This document shows positions 1 through 12,352 of a stretch of DNA of 52,826 bases, piece after piece; the stretch's first letter is position 1; each line of letters begins with the position of its first letter. The notes under the pieces are model-generated. The model was not told the DNA's origin, made no database searches, and saw only the letters and a list, made by a program, of their open reading frames with translations. Position numbers and translations under genes: made by a program. This stretch comes from an uncultured Eubacteriales bacterium (GTDB lineage Bacteria; Bacillota; Clostridia; Oscillospirales; Oscillospiraceae), in the NCBI GenBank assembly GCA_900321275.1, contig ONVI01000008.1, positions 1-52,826 of the forward strand, given 5' to 3'.

Positions 1-127
1 GAGCTCCTTTTGTTAGTGGTGTTGTGTGGTAGCTTCATTCTAACAAACTCAACCGCTTTTTTCTATTCCCTTAGTCTCACATCTATTGTAACGCTACAGT
101 TATCTTTTCCACAATCAAGATTTTCGG

Positions 128-156
128 TTGAATACCGGACTCTTTTCTGATAAAAT
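128..156 (+). promoter_or_regulatory. Promoter of glyS-nadE
   Basis: A -35 box TTGAAT (128-133) and a -10 box TAAAAT (151-156) are separated by 17 bases. This places transcription start near 163 and leaves a leader of about 80 nt before glyS. The leader carries a repeated TCGGACTCC (about 166-193) and a small CGGC/GCCG hairpin. It is too short for a T-box. Bases 1-127 are AT-rich and pyrimidine-rich, and I see no gene in them. Confidence 0.6.
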
Positions 157-243
157 ACCATTTTGTCGGACTCCGGCGAATGCATCGGACTCCAAAATAA
201 AAATCATCTCTGCGGCATCCAGCCGTGGGAAAGGAAGTACAAA

Positions 244-1668
244 ATGGAACACAACGAAAAGACAATGGACAAAATCGTTGCCCTGTGCAAGAATCGCGGC
301 TTCGTCTACGCGGGCAGCGAAATCTACGGCGGCTTGGCCAACTCCTGGGACTACGGCCCTCTCGGCGTGGAGTTCAAGAACAACGTGAAGAAGGCATGGC
401 TCAAGAAGTTCGTACAGGAGAGCGAGTACAACGTCGGCCTCGACGCGGCCATCATCATGAACCCCCAGACCTGGGTCACCACCGGCCACGTCTCCAGCTT
501 CTCCGATCCTCTGCTCGACTGCAAGGCCTGCAAGGCCCGCCACAGAGCCGACAAGCTCATCGGCGAGGAACATCCCGAGGTCAACGTTGACGCCATGAGC
601 TTCGACGAGATGGACGCGTTCATTGCCGAGCATAACGATATTATCTGCCCCATGTGCGGCAAGCATGACTTCACCCCCATCCGCAAGTTCAACCTCATGT
701 TCAAGACCGCCATCGGCGTGACCGAGGATTCCTCCGCCGTCTGCTATCTGCGTCCCGAAACCGCGCAGGGCATCTTTGTCAACTTTGCCAACATCCAGCG
801 CACCACCCGCCGCAAGCTGCCCTTCGGCGTCTGCCAGGTGGGCAAGGCCTTCCGCAATGAGATCACCCCGGGCAACTTCACCTTCCGCACCAGAGAGTTT
901 GAGCAGATGGAGTGCGAGTTCTTCTGCAAGCCCGGCACCGACCTTGAGTGGTTTGCCTATTGGAAGGACTACTGCAAGAAGTGGCTGCTGTCCCTCGGCA
1001 TCAGGGAGGAGCACCTGAGACTGCGCGATCATGAGCCTGCGGAGCTCGCCTTCTACTCCCGCGCCACCACCGATATCGAGTACGCCTTCCCGTTCACCGA
1101 CTGGGGCGAGCTGTGGGGCATCGCCGACCGCACCGATTATGACCTTGGCCGCCACCAGGAGGCCAGCGGCAAGGATCTGACCTATTACGATCAGGAGACC
1201 AACGAGCACTATATCCCCTACGTCATTGAGCCCTCCCTCGGCTGTGACCGCGTTGCCCTCGCTTTCCTGTGCGAGGCTTACGACGAAGAAGTTGTGGGTC
1301 AGGACAAAAAGGGCAATCCCGACGTGCGCACGGTGCTGCACCTGCACCCGGCCCTCGCGCCCTACAAGTGCGCCATCCTGCCGCTTTCCAAGAAGGACGT
1401 CCTCACCGGCCCCGCGATGGAGCTCTACAGAGAACTCAGCAAGGAGTTCATGTGCGACTACGACGAGACCGGCTCCATCGGCAAGCGCTACCGCCGCGAG
1501 GATGAGATCGGTACCCCGTTCTGCATCACCTTCGACTTCAACACCGTCGGCACCGAGACCGACGTCGCCGACCACTGCGTCACCATCCGTGAGCGCGACA
1601 CCATGCAGCAGGTCCGCATCCCCATCGCCGAGGTCAAGGACTATATCGCCGAAAGAGTGAAGTTCTGA
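244..1668 (+). CDS. glyS: Glycyl-tRNA synthetase, single-chain dimeric type
   Basis: This 474-residue class II synthetase charges tRNA-Gly with glycine in the cytoplasm. The N-terminus ([16 protein letters not shown]...SEIYGG) matches the eukaryote/archaeal-like single-chain GlyRS, not the two-subunit GlyQ/GlyS type. A Cys pair at CKACK and another at CPMCG look like a zinc-binding insertion. Motif 2 is seen as [20 protein letters not shown] and motif 3 as [14 protein letters not shown]. The C-terminal anticodon-binding domain starts near [12 protein letters not shown] chose ATG 244 over an upstream in-frame TTG at 163 because AAGGAAG lies 7 nt before it and the family begins here. The gap to nadE is only 25 nt, so the two are probably co-transcribed. 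Confidence 0.95.
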   Translation: MEHNEKTMDKIVALCKNRGFVYAGSEIYGGLANSWDYGPLGVEFKNNVKKAWLKKFVQESEYNVGLDAAIIMNPQTWVTTGHVSSFSDPLLDCKACKARHRADKLIGEEHPEVNVDAMSFDEMDAFIAEHNDIICPMCGKHDFTPIRKFNLMFKTAIGVTEDSSAVCYLRPETAQGIFVNFANIQRTTRRKLPFGVCQVGKAFRNEITPGNFTFRTREFEQMECEFFCKPGTDLEWFAYWKDYCKKWLLSLGIREEHLRLRDHEPAELAFYSRATTDIEYAFPFTDWGELWGIADRTDYDLGRHQEASGKDLTYYDQETNEHYIPYVIEPSLGCDRVALAFLCEAYDEEVVGQDKKGNPDVRTVLHLHPALAPYKCAILPLSKKDVLTGPAMELYRELSKEFMCDYDETGSIGKRYRREDEIGTPFCITFDFNTVGTETDVADHCVTIRERDTMQQVRIPIAEVKDYIAERVKF

Positions 1669-1693
1669 GAAAGCAGAAAGTAAGGTAAGCTCT

Positions 1694-3583
1694 GTGAAAA
1701 ACGGATTTATCAAGGTCGCCGCAGCCGCACCCGTGATCCGGGTGTGCGACTGCGACTACAACGCGGACAGAGTCATCGAGTGCATTGAAAAAGCCGACGC
1801 GCTCGGCGTCAAGGTGCTGGCCTTCCCGGCGCTGACGCTGAGCGGCGTGGAGTGCCGCGACCTGTTCCGCCACAAGGTTTTGCTCGACGGGGCGGAAAAG
1901 GCGCTTGCCAAGGTGGTCAAGGCCACCGAAGGGAAGGACATGCTGGTGCTGGTGGGGACGCCTGTCTCCCTCGGCCACGCGGTCAACAGCGCCGCCGCGG
2001 CGGTTTCAAACGGCAAGCTGCTGGCCTTTATCCCGCAGAGAGCGCAGACCGCGCAGTTTATCGGCGATGACGGTCAGCCCAGCGCCGTCGACAACGGGCA
2101 GACCGGCTTTGACGCTGTGCCCTACAGCGCCGATTCCATCATCTGGTGCCAGAGCCTGTCGGCCCTCGGCATCGCGGTAGAGCTGGGCCCCGATACGGAC
2201 AGCGTTTGGTCCCGTGAAGCCCGCAATGCCCGCGCAGGCGCGACGCTGATCGTCAAGATGGCGGACTTCCCGCAGACCGTGTACTCCACCCGGGACGCGG
2301 AACTGAACGCGAAGTACGAATCCCGCCACAATACGGCCGCCGTGATGCTCGCCGCCCCCGGCAAGGGCGAGAGCAGTACCGATAATTCCTATTCCGGCCT
2401 CTGCCTCGTTGCCGAAAACGGCGATATTCTTGCCGAGACCGAGGGCGAGGACAGCTTTGCCGTCACGGAGATCGACGTGGAATACCTCGAAAATCTCCGC
2501 CGCCAGAGCGGGAACTTCGACTGGATTGACGAGGACTATACCGCCGTTGCGTGGGACTGTGCCCCCGTCGACACCACCCTCACCCGCCGCTTCAACAGGC
2601 ACCCCCACCTGCCCGAAAACCCTGCGGACCTGCCCGCCTGCTGCGAGCGGATGCTGGACATCCAGGTCTCGGCTCTCATCAAGCGCATGACCTACGCCCA
2701 TCTCGACCACTGTGTCGTGGGCATCTCCGGCGGTGTGGACTCGACGCTCGCGGTCATGGTCTCCGCCATGGCGGTCAGACGCATGGGGCTTCCCTCCGCC
2801 AATGTCATCGCCTGCACCATGCCCTGCTTCGGCACGTCCAGCCGCACCAAGTCCAACGCGGTGGTGGTCGCCGAGCAGTGGGGCTGCGATGTGCGCGTCA
2901 TTGATATCACCAAGGCTGTTTTGCAGCACTTTGACGACATCGGTCACGCACACGACGACTATTCCCTCGCCTTTGAAAACGCCCAGGCGCGCGAACGGAC
3001 GCAGGTGCTCATGGACATCGCCAACAAGTGCAACGGTCTCGACGTCGGCACCGAGGATCTGAGTGAGTTCATCGACGGCTGGTGCACCTACAACGGCGAC
3101 CACACCAGTATGTACGACGTAAACCTCGGCCTCACGAAGACCCAGGTCCGCGCCAATGTCAGCCACATCGCCGCGACGACGGAGGACAAGGTCCTCAAGG
3201 CTGCGCTCTACGATGTGCTCGACTGCCCCGTGACCCCGGAACTCCTGCCCATCCATGACGACATGATCGAGCAGAAGAGCGAGGACGCGGTCGGTTCTTA
3301 CTCGCTCCAGGACTTCTTCACCTGGCACATTCTGGTCAACGGCTTTGCACCCTCCAAGGTTTTCCGACTGGCGAAGGCGGCCTACGGCGAAGAGTTCAGC
3401 GACGAGGAATTGAAGCGCTGGCTTGAGAGCTGGTGCAGACGCCTGTTCAGCCAGCAGTTCAAGCGCTCCTGCCTGATGGACGGACCGGCGGTCGGCGCCT
3501 TCACGGTCTCCCCGCGCACCGGTCTGCACATGCCATCCGACGGTGAAGCGACGCTGTTTCTGAAGGATTTGGAGAATATCTGA
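1694..3583 (+). CDS. nadE: NAD+ synthetase with a degenerate glutaminase domain
   Basis: This 629-residue protein has the two-domain layout of glutamine-dependent NAD+ synthetase: a nitrilase-type amidase (about 1-290) followed by an N-type ATP pyrophosphatase synthetase domain (about 320-629). The synthetase half looks intact, with the P-loop SGGVDS at 345-350, GTEDLSE, and the NLGLTKT stretch. The amidase half has the right length and keeps structural motifs (GKGESSTD, ENGDILAE), but all three catalytic positions differ. FPEL is FPAL (Ala46), the Lys of VPKxYL is Gln115, and the Cys of VEICED is Gly165 (VELGPD). Known family biochemistry then predicts no glutamine hydrolysis, so I infer ammonia-dependent NAD synthesis. 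The start is GTG 1694, preceded by AAGGTAAG. Confidence 0.9.
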   Translation: MKNGFIKVAAAAPVIRVCDCDYNADRVIECIEKADALGVKVLAFPALTLSGVECRDLFRHKVLLDGAEKALAKVVKATEGKDMLVLVGTPVSLGHAVNSAAAAVSNGKLLAFIPQRAQTAQFIGDDGQPSAVDNGQTGFDAVPYSADSIIWCQSLSALGIAVELGPDTDSVWSREARNARAGATLIVKMADFPQTVYSTRDAELNAKYESRHNTAAVMLAAPGKGESSTDNSYSGLCLVAENGDILAETEGEDSFAVTEIDVEYLENLRRQSGNFDWIDEDYTAVAWDCAPVDTTLTRRFNRHPHLPENPADLPACCERMLDIQVSALIKRMTYAHLDHCVVGISGGVDSTLAVMVSAMAVRRMGLPSANVIACTMPCFGTSSRTKSNAVVVAEQWGCDVRVIDITKAVLQHFDDIGHAHDDYSLAFENAQARERTQVLMDIANKCNGLDVGTEDLSEFIDGWCTYNGDHTSMYDVNLGLTKTQVRANVSHIAATTEDKVLKAALYDVLDCPVTPELLPIHDDMIEQKSEDAVGSYSLQDFFTWHILVNGFAPSKVFRLAKAAYGEEFSDEELKRWLESWCRRLFSQQFKRSCLMDGPAVGAFTVSPRTGLHMPSDGEATLFLKDLENI

Positions 3584-3589
3584 GCTGTG

Positions 3590-3623
3590 ACAGCCTCCTT
3601 TGCATCGAAGGAGGCTGTTTTTA
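3590..3623 (+). terminator. Rho-independent terminator after nadE
   Basis: A perfect 11-bp stem (ACAGCCTCCTT 3590-3600 with AAGGAGGCTGT 3608-3618) encloses a 7-nt loop and is followed by a T-run (3618-3622). It starts 7 nt after the nadE stop codon. Confidence 0.9.
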
Positions 3624-3644
3624 GCAGATTTTACACTTCTGCCG

Positions 3645-3673
3645 TTGAATGAAGCGGCATAAAATAGTAAACT
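3645..3673 (+). promoter_or_regulatory. Candidate promoter of the M13 peptidase gene
   Basis: TTGAAT (3645-3650) and TAAACT (3668-3673) are 17 bases apart, between the nadE terminator and the next gene. The -10 box matches consensus at only four of six positions. A nearby TAAAAT at 3660 is too close to the -35 to pair with it. Confidence 0.4.
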
Positions 3674-3719
3674 GACAATGTATCGACCAACGTCTATACG
3701 ACAGAAAGGAGAATTACGA

Positions 3720-7245
<3,526 letters not shown>

Positions 7246-7269
7246 TCCCACATAAGCGAATAAAAATCA

Positions 7270-7304
7270 AGCGGGGATACCGGAAACGGTACCCCCGCTG
7301 TTTT
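7270..7304. terminator. Shared terminator between gdhA and the aro operon
   Basis: The stem GCGGGGATACCG (7271-7282) pairs with CGGTACCCCCGC (7287-7298) with one A.C mismatch and a GAAA tetraloop. A T-run (7301-7305) follows on the plus strand and an A-run (7262-7266) precedes it, giving a U-tract for leftward transcripts as well. It sits between convergent genes. Confidence 0.85.
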
Positions 7305-7320
7305 TATGCCGTTGTTTTCA

Positions 7321-8487
7321 TCAGGCCATTTTCGCCTTGATATCCGCAAGCCGTTCGAGCGCGGCGTACAGGGTCTCGTCCTTCTTGGCGAAGTGGAGGC
7401 GGATGATGTTGTTGACGTTCTCCTTGAAGAAGGAGGTGCCGGGCACGGCGGCGACGCCGACCTTTTTGGCCATCTCCTCGCAGAACTCCACATCGGTCTG
7501 CCCCTTCTTGAGATAGGGCGCAATGTCGGCCAGGACGAAGTAGGTGCCCTCCGGATCGGTGAAGGGGATGCCAATGTCCCGCATACCCTCGGTGAAGATC
7601 TTCTTCATGTGGGCGTAGTGGGCGGTGAATTCCTCGTAGTAGCTGTCGGGCATTTCGAGACCCACGATGGCGGCCTCCATCAAGGGGGACGCAGCGCCGA
7701 CGGCGTTGAAGTCGTGGAACTGCTTGATCCTGTCCATGATGGGCTTCGGCGCGATGGCATAGCCGAGACGCCAGCCGGTGATGGAATAGGTCTTGGACAG
7801 GGAATTGCAGGTGACAGTGCGCTCCCACATGCCGGGGAGGTTCGCCATATAGGTGTGGACGTGCCCGTCGTAGATGATATGCTCGTACACCTCGTCTGTG
7901 ATGGCGTAGACGTCGTACTTGATGCAGAGATCGGCGATCAGCTTGAGCTCATCATAGGTGAACACACGGCCGCTGGGGTTGGAGGGGTTGCAGATGAGGA
8001 TGGCCTTGAGACCCTTCTTGAAGGCGTCCTCCAGCACGTTGGGATCAAAGCGGAACGTGGGCGGGATGAGCGGGATGAACACCGGCTCACAGTCGGCAAA
8101 GAGCGTCTGCGCGGAGTAGTTTTCAAAGTACGGGGAGAACATGGCAATCTTGTCTCCGGGATTGGTCAGGGCAAAGATGGTGTCCACCATGGCCTCGGTG
8201 GAGCCGATGGTCACGACGATCTCAGTCTCCGGGTCGATGTCGCGGCCCATGAAGCGCTTGGTCTTCGCGGCGACGGCGCGGCGGAAGTTGGGCGCGCCCA
8301 TGGTGATGGCGTACTGATGGGGGCCCGCGTTGGCGACCTCGATGAGGCGGTCGGTCATGGCCTTGGGCGGGTCAAAGTCCGGGAAGCCCTGGGCCAGGTT
8401 GATGGCGTTGTTGGCGATGGCGATGCGGGTCATCCGGCGGATGACGGAGTCGGTAAATAAGGCGCATTTTCTGTTCATTGGCTGCAT
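7321..8487 (-). CDS. PLP-dependent class I/II aminotransferase, probably aromatic
   Basis: This 388-residue fold-type I aminotransferase has the PLP lysine at Lys232 in SLSKTYSITGWRLGY. It also shows the NPSNPSG and ITDEVYEHI motifs and a C-terminal Arg in NIIRLHFAKKDE. Family members act on aspartate, methionine, kynurenine or aromatic substrates, and sequence alone does not settle which. Being the last gene of an operon that makes phenylpyruvate and 4-hydroxyphenylpyruvate, it most simply supplies the final transamination to Phe and Tyr with glutamate as donor (inference). ATG 8487 has GGAAGGGAG 8 nt upstream and follows the aroQ stop by 2 nt. A second ATG at 8478 is possible. Confidence 0.88.
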   Translation of the reverse strand: MQPMNRKCALFTDSVIRRMTRIAIANNAINLAQGFPDFDPPKAMTDRLIEVANAGPHQYAITMGAPNFRRAVAAKTKRFMGRDIDPETEIVVTIGSTEAMVDTIFALTNPGDKIAMFSPYFENYSAQTLFADCEPVFIPLIPPTFRFDPNVLEDAFKKGLKAILICNPSNPSGRVFTYDELKLIADLCIKYDVYAITDEVYEHIIYDGHVHTYMANLPGMWERTVTCNSLSKTYSITGWRLGYAIAPKPIMDRIKQFHDFNAVGAASPLMEAAIVGLEMPDSYYEEFTAHYAHMKKIFTEGMRDIGIPFTDPEGTYFVLADIAPYLKKGQTDVEFCEEMAKKVGVAAVPGTSFFKENVNNIIRLHFAKKDETLYAALERLADIKAKMA

Positions 8488-8489
8488 GG

Positions 8490-8930
8490 TTATATTCTCC
8501 CTTCCAAATAATCCTTGAGATACAGTACGGCCTGACGATATCCTTCAAAGCCGAGGCCGATAAAGCGCTTGATGCAGGCCATACCCGCATAGGAAACCTG
8601 CCGGAAGCTTTCCCGTTTGGAGATGTCCGAGATATGCACCTCCACGGCGGGGATGCTCACGGCCTTCAGCGCGTCGAGGATGGCGACGCTGGTGTGGGTA
8701 TAGGCCGCCGGGTTGATGACAATGCCGTCGTAGTTTCCGTATGCCTGCTGGATCACGTCGACGATGGCGCCCTCATGATTGGACTGAAAGAGCGTCGCTT
8801 CGACCCCCTCCGCCGCGCACGCGTCACGGATAAACTGCTCCAGCGCCTTGAAATCCTGCCTGCCGTAGATGTCCGGCTCACGCAGGCCCAGCATGTTCAG
8901 GTTCGGACCGTTGATGACCAGAAACTTCAT
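8490..8930 (-). CDS. aroQ: 3-dehydroquinate dehydratase, type II
   Basis: This 146-residue enzyme removes water from 3-dehydroquinate to give 3-dehydroshikimate, forming a dodecamer in known homologues. All signatures are visible: NGPNLNMLGLREPDIYG (with the catalytic Tyr in the flexible lid), FQSNHEGAIVD, INPAAYTHTS and VEVHISDISKRESFR. The length is typical. Its start overlaps the stop of the aroE-aroK gene by ATGA, which indicates translational coupling. Confidence 0.96.
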   Translation of the reverse strand: MKFLVINGPNLNMLGLREPDIYGRQDFKALEQFIRDACAAEGVEATLFQSNHEGAIVDVIQQAYGNYDGIVINPAAYTHTSVAILDALKAVSIPAVEVHISDISKRESFRQVSYAGMACIKRFIGLGFEGYRQAVLYLKDYLEGRI

Positions 8931-10147
8931 TGAAGCACCTCCAAAATCAAATTGACGGTATCCTCCGCATTCCCGTCGTTATCAACGGCGAAATCGGCAA
9001 AGCGCTCGTAAAGCGGCGCGCGCACGGCGTACATGGCGCTGAGATCGGCATTGAGCGACAGGGGCCGCCCCTCGCGGGCGAGACAGTTGAGATCGCGCCT
9101 GATCCAGACAATGACGCCGTTCTGGTGCAGCAGGGGATAGTTCTCTTCGCGGGTTACGCAGCCGCCGCCGGTGGAGATCACCGTCCCGGACTGCTTGCCC
9201 AGGTCGGAAAGAATCCTTGTCTCGCGTTTGCGAAAGCCCGCTTCGCCCTCGTTGGCAAAGATTACGGGAATGGACATGCCGGCGGCTTTTTCCAGCTCCT
9301 TGTCCGCTTCGAGAAGGGGACGGCCCAGCTTTTCCGCGAGAAGCCTGCCGACCGTGGACTTGCCGCTGCCGGGCATACCGATCAGGATAACATTCTGCAT
9401 CTGCCGCGCAAGCTGCCTGGTAATACGCGCGATCTCCCCGTCGGGGAGGGCGTGAGCGAGAAAGATCTCCGCGCTGCGCTTGGCCTGCGCCACCAGCATT
9501 GTCAGGCCGCCCGCGCAGGGAATGCCGCGCTTCTCCGCCTGCAGCAAAAGCGCGGTGCGGGCGGGATTGTATACCACATCCAGCACGGCCTCCAGCTTCG
9601 GAAAGACGCCGAGATCGACGAGGCTGGCGCCGTTTTTCGGGTACATGCCCACCGGCGTCGTGTTGACCAGGAGCTTTGCATCCCTGTGCCATTCAAGGTT
9701 CGTATAGTTATCCTTACCGCTGCGGGAGATGGGGACGACCTGCGCCCCGCGCTTTCTCAGCATCGCGCAGACCGTGACGGACGCGCCGCCGGTCCCCAGC
9801 ACCAGGGCTTTCCAACCGGAAATATCGGCCTTCAACGTCTGGGTCAGGAGCGTTTCAAACCCGAAAGCGTCCGTGTTGTCGCCGAAGATCGTCCCGTCCG
9901 GGCGCTTGAGCAGGGTGTTGACGCTGCCGATGGCCCGCGCCGTCTCCGAGAGTTCGTCACAGAAGGGAATCACGGTCTTCTTGTAAGGAATCGTGACGTT
10001 CAAACCGTGCCAGTCGCCGCGGCGGACGAAGTCTTCCACCTCGTCCGGGGCTTTTTCATAGAGCTTGTATTCGTAGTCAGCCAGCTCCGCGTGGATTTGC
10101 GGGGAATAGCTGTGGCCTAACTTTTCACCGAGCAGTCCGCATTTCAT
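8927..10147 (-). CDS. aroE-aroK: Shikimate dehydrogenase-shikimate kinase fusion
   Basis: This 406-residue bifunctional protein would reduce 3-dehydroshikimate with NADPH and then phosphorylate shikimate with ATP. Residues 1 to about 248 are AroE: GHSYSP, NVTIPYK with catalytic Lys56, GSVNTL, DNTDAFGF with Asp93, and the NADP-binding GTGGAS. Residues 251-406 are AroK: Walker A GMPGSGKST at 257-265, GMSIPVIFANEGEAGFRKRE, STGGGC, and a short lid around EGRPLS. The first Asp of the usual DxD shikimate/Mg site is Glu280 (LEAD), a conservative change. There is no stop or frameshift between the halves, and the join is a short Arg/Gln-rich linker. Transcription continues into aroQ with a 4-nt overlap. 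Confidence 0.93.
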   Translation of the reverse strand: MKCGLLGEKLGHSYSPQIHAELADYEYKLYEKAPDEVEDFVRRGDWHGLNVTIPYKKTVIPFCDELSETARAIGSVNTLLKRPDGTIFGDNTDAFGFETLLTQTLKADISGWKALVLGTGGASVTVCAMLRKRGAQVVPISRSGKDNYTNLEWHRDAKLLVNTTPVGMYPKNGASLVDLGVFPKLEAVLDVVYNPARTALLLQAEKRGIPCAGGLTMLVAQAKRSAEIFLAHALPDGEIARITRQLARQMQNVILIGMPGSGKSTVGRLLAEKLGRPLLEADKELEKAAGMSIPVIFANEGEAGFRKRETRILSDLGKQSGTVISTGGGCVTREENYPLLHQNGVIVWIRRDLNCLAREGRPLSLNADLSAMYAVRAPLYERFADFAVDNDGNAEDTVNLILEVLQ

Positions 10148-10148
10148 C

Positions 10149-11291
10149 TCAGATCACCTCGCTGTAGCTGCCGAGATACTCGTATTCCTCCGTGAGCTCT
10201 CCCAGCTCGCCCATGAGCTGGATAAAGCGCGGGGAGTAGACCGAGGTATCGAAGTCAAAGTAGAACATGAACTCAAAGCTGCGCTCCGGCATGGGGCGGC
10301 TTTCCAGTTTCGTGAGGTTGATGCCAAGGGCGTTGAAGCGCGAAAGCATCCGGTACAGGGAGCCCGGCTCATGCGGCAGCACCATCATGAGGCTGGTGCG
10401 GTTCGCGCCCGGATAGATCTCCAGATTCTTGGAAATGCAGAAAAAGCGCGTGTAGTTGTTGCCGGAATCCTGCACGTCGCTTTTGAGAATCTCCAGCCCG
10501 TAGAGTCTGCTGCACGTGCGGGAGGAGAGGGCGGCGATGCCGGGATCGTCAGACTCAGCGGCCTTCTTCGCGGCGACGGCGGTGTTCTCACAGGGGATGA
10601 CCTTGACGTTCGGCAGGGTCTGCAAAAATGCCGAGCACTGGGCGATGGCCTGGGCGTGGGAATAGATCTCGCGGATATCCTCAAGCTTGGTGCCGGGTTT
10701 TACCAGCAGGTTGTGGTCGACCTTCACCCGCACCGAACGCACAATGCGGAAGTCATGCCTGCGCATCAGATCGTACACCGCGTTGACGGTGCCGGCGGTG
10801 CTGTTCTCCACCGGGATCACGCCGTAGCGGCAGAGCCCCTTTTCAATCGCGGAGAATACTGCGTCGAAGGTGGAGAAGTAGAAGACACTGGGCCTTACAA
10901 AGAGCTTTTCGCACGCGATGCCGGAGTATGCGCCCTCCACGCCCTGACAGGCGACCGTCGCGGTCTCGGGGAAGAGCTGCGGTGTCTCCTTCAAGGCTTT
11001 CTCGATGGCGACGGTCTCCGGGCTCTCCGGGTGCAGGATGCGGTTTTGACGGCTGCGGGAGAGCTCCATGATCGTGGAGAAGAGGGAGACGGTGTATTCC
11101 TTCATGTCCTCCGGGCTCTTTTCCTCCAGCGTTTTGAGCTTTTCCTTTTCCCGCCGCAGGTCCAGCACGGGCATGTGGTTATCGCGTTTCCAGAGCGCGA
11201 TCTCCCCGACGATGTCCATCCGCCTGGCGAAGAGCTCCAGCATCCTGCTGTCGATCTCGTCAAGCTGCCCGCGGTAGTCTTTTAATTCCAT
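10149..11291 (-). CDS. pheA: Bifunctional chorismate mutase/prephenate dehydratase (P-protein)
   Basis: This 380-residue protein converts chorismate to prephenate and then to phenylpyruvate. Residues 1-85 are an AroQ-class chorismate mutase (LDEIDSRMLELFARRM...). Residues about 112-290 are prephenate dehydratase, with GVEGAYS, PVENSTAGTV and the catalytic TRF at 281-283. Residues about 299-380 are an ACT domain with ESRP (330-333), the usual site of phenylalanine feedback. The ATG overlaps the aroC stop by 10 nt. Because this is a fusion, no separate chorismate mutase is needed for the Tyr branch. Confidence 0.95.
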   Translation of the reverse strand: MELKDYRGQLDEIDSRMLELFARRMDIVGEIALWKRDNHMPVLDLRREKEKLKTLEEKSPEDMKEYTVSLFSTIMELSRSRQNRILHPESPETVAIEKALKETPQLFPETATVACQGVEGAYSGIACEKLFVRPSVFYFSTFDAVFSAIEKGLCRYGVIPVENSTAGTVNAVYDLMRRHDFRIVRSVRVKVDHNLLVKPGTKLEDIREIYSHAQAIAQCSAFLQTLPNVKVIPCENTAVAAKKAAESDDPGIAALSSRTCSRLYGLEILKSDVQDSGNNYTRFFCISKNLEIYPGANRTSLMMVLPHEPGSLYRMLSRFNALGINLTKLESRPMPERSFEFMFYFDFDTSVYSPRFIQLMGELGELTEEYEYLGSYSEVI

Positions 11292-12352
11292 GTAGATTCC
11301 CCCAGTATAAGATCGGTTATTGCAATAGCCGCCGCAGCCTCGATCACGGGTACCGCCCGCGGCACGATGCAGGGATCGTGTCTGCCCTCAATGCGGAGCG
11401 CTGAGGGCTCCATGCTGTTCAGATTGACGCTCTGCTGCTCCTTCGCGATGGACGGCGTGGGCTTGATCGCCGCGCGGAACACCACCGGCATACCGGTGGA
11501 GATCCCGCCTAAGATCCCGCCCGCGTTGTTGGTGACGGTTTCGATTCTCCCATCCTGAACGCAAAAGGCGTCGTTGTTCTCGCTCCCGCGCAAGCCCGCG
11601 GCGGCAAAACCGGCGCCGAACTCGATACCCTTCACGGCGGGAATGGCAAAGACCATGCGGGCAATCTGGTTTTCCAGCCCGTCAAACATCGGTTCCCCGA
11701 TCCCGGCGGGCAGGCCGCGCACAACGCACTCAACCACCCCGCCGACGGAATCGCCCTCCGCCCGGGCTTTCGCGATGGCCTCGCGCATCTGTTCGCCGAT
11801 TTTGTCGTCCGCGACGGGGAATTCCTTCCCGGCGACGGAAGCCGCGAACGGACTCACGTCCACAATCCCGGCAATGGCTTTGATCCGCGCGTCCACTGCT
11901 ATGCCGCGCTCTTTCAAAGCCTGCTTGACAATCCCGCCCGCAATGCAAAGCGGGGCGGTCAGGCGGCCCGAGAAATGCCCGCCGCCGCTGTAGTCCTGAA
12001 AGCCGCGGTACTTGACCTCCGCCGTGTAGTCGGCGTGGCCGGGGCGCGGCGTGATTTTCAATTGCGAATAGTCCTTCGGTCTTGTATTGCTGTTGCGAAT
12101 GATCGCGCTCAGCGGGGCACCGCAGGTGAAGCCGTCCTTCAGACCGCAGAGAAATTCCGGCCGATCCTCCTCCCTGCGGGGCGTGGACCAGTCGTTCCGT
12201 CCCGGGGCGCGCCGGTTGAGAAAGCTTTGCAGCTCGTCCAAGTCCACCGGAATCCCGGCGGGCAGGCCGTCGAGGGTCATGCCGACGGCCTCCGAATGAC
12301 TCTGCCCGAAGATGCTCAGGCGTAAATGCTGACCTGTAAAGGTACTGCTCAT
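11282..12352 (-). CDS. aroC: Chorismate synthase
   Basis: This 356-residue flavin-dependent enzyme makes chorismate from EPSP. The N-terminus carries FGQSHSEAVG, where many bacteria have FGESHG; from memory the GQSHS form is common in clostridial AroC. Further motifs are GRNDWSTPRREED, RPGHADY, DYSGGGHFSGRLTAP and NNAGGILGGISTG. ATG 12352 is preferred to an in-frame GTG at 12361 because GGAGG lies 8-9 nt before it and because it forms an ATGA overlap with the aroA stop. Confidence 0.95.
   Translation of the reverse strand: MSSTFTGQHLRLSIFGQSHSEAVGMTLDGLPAGIPVDLDELQSFLNRRAPGRNDWSTPRREEDRPEFLCGLKDGFTCGAPLSAIIRNSNTRPKDYSQLKITPRPGHADYTAEVKYRGFQDYSGGGHFSGRLTAPLCIAGGIVKQALKERGIAVDARIKAIAGIVDVSPFAASVAGKEFPVADDKIGEQMREAIAKARAEGDSVGGVVECVVRGLPAGIGEPMFDGLENQIARMVFAIPAVKGIEFGAGFAAAGLRGSENNDAFCVQDGRIETVTNNAGGILGGISTGMPVVFRAAIKPTPSIAKEQQSVNLNSMEPSALRIEGRHDPCIVPRAVPVIEAAAAIAITDLILGESTWN

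Noticed and set aside
163-243. N-terminal extension of glyS from TTG 163
   Set aside because: The start would coincide with the predicted transcription start, it has no ribosome-binding site, and family similarity begins at ATG 244.
115-1713. Long leftward open frame opposite glyS
   Set aside because: It is the GC-rich shadow of a certain gene; its product is Val/Gly/Ala/Asp-rich with no motifs. The same holds for the long antisense frames opposite nadE, the M13 gene, gdhA, topA, smc, leuS, the EF-G-like gene and the dehydratase genes.
1694-2600. nadE as a pseudogene or sequencing artefact because of lost active-site residues
   Set aside because: The frame is open for 629 codons, the domain boundaries are normal, and the synthetase motifs are intact. 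The changes are three independent substitutions.
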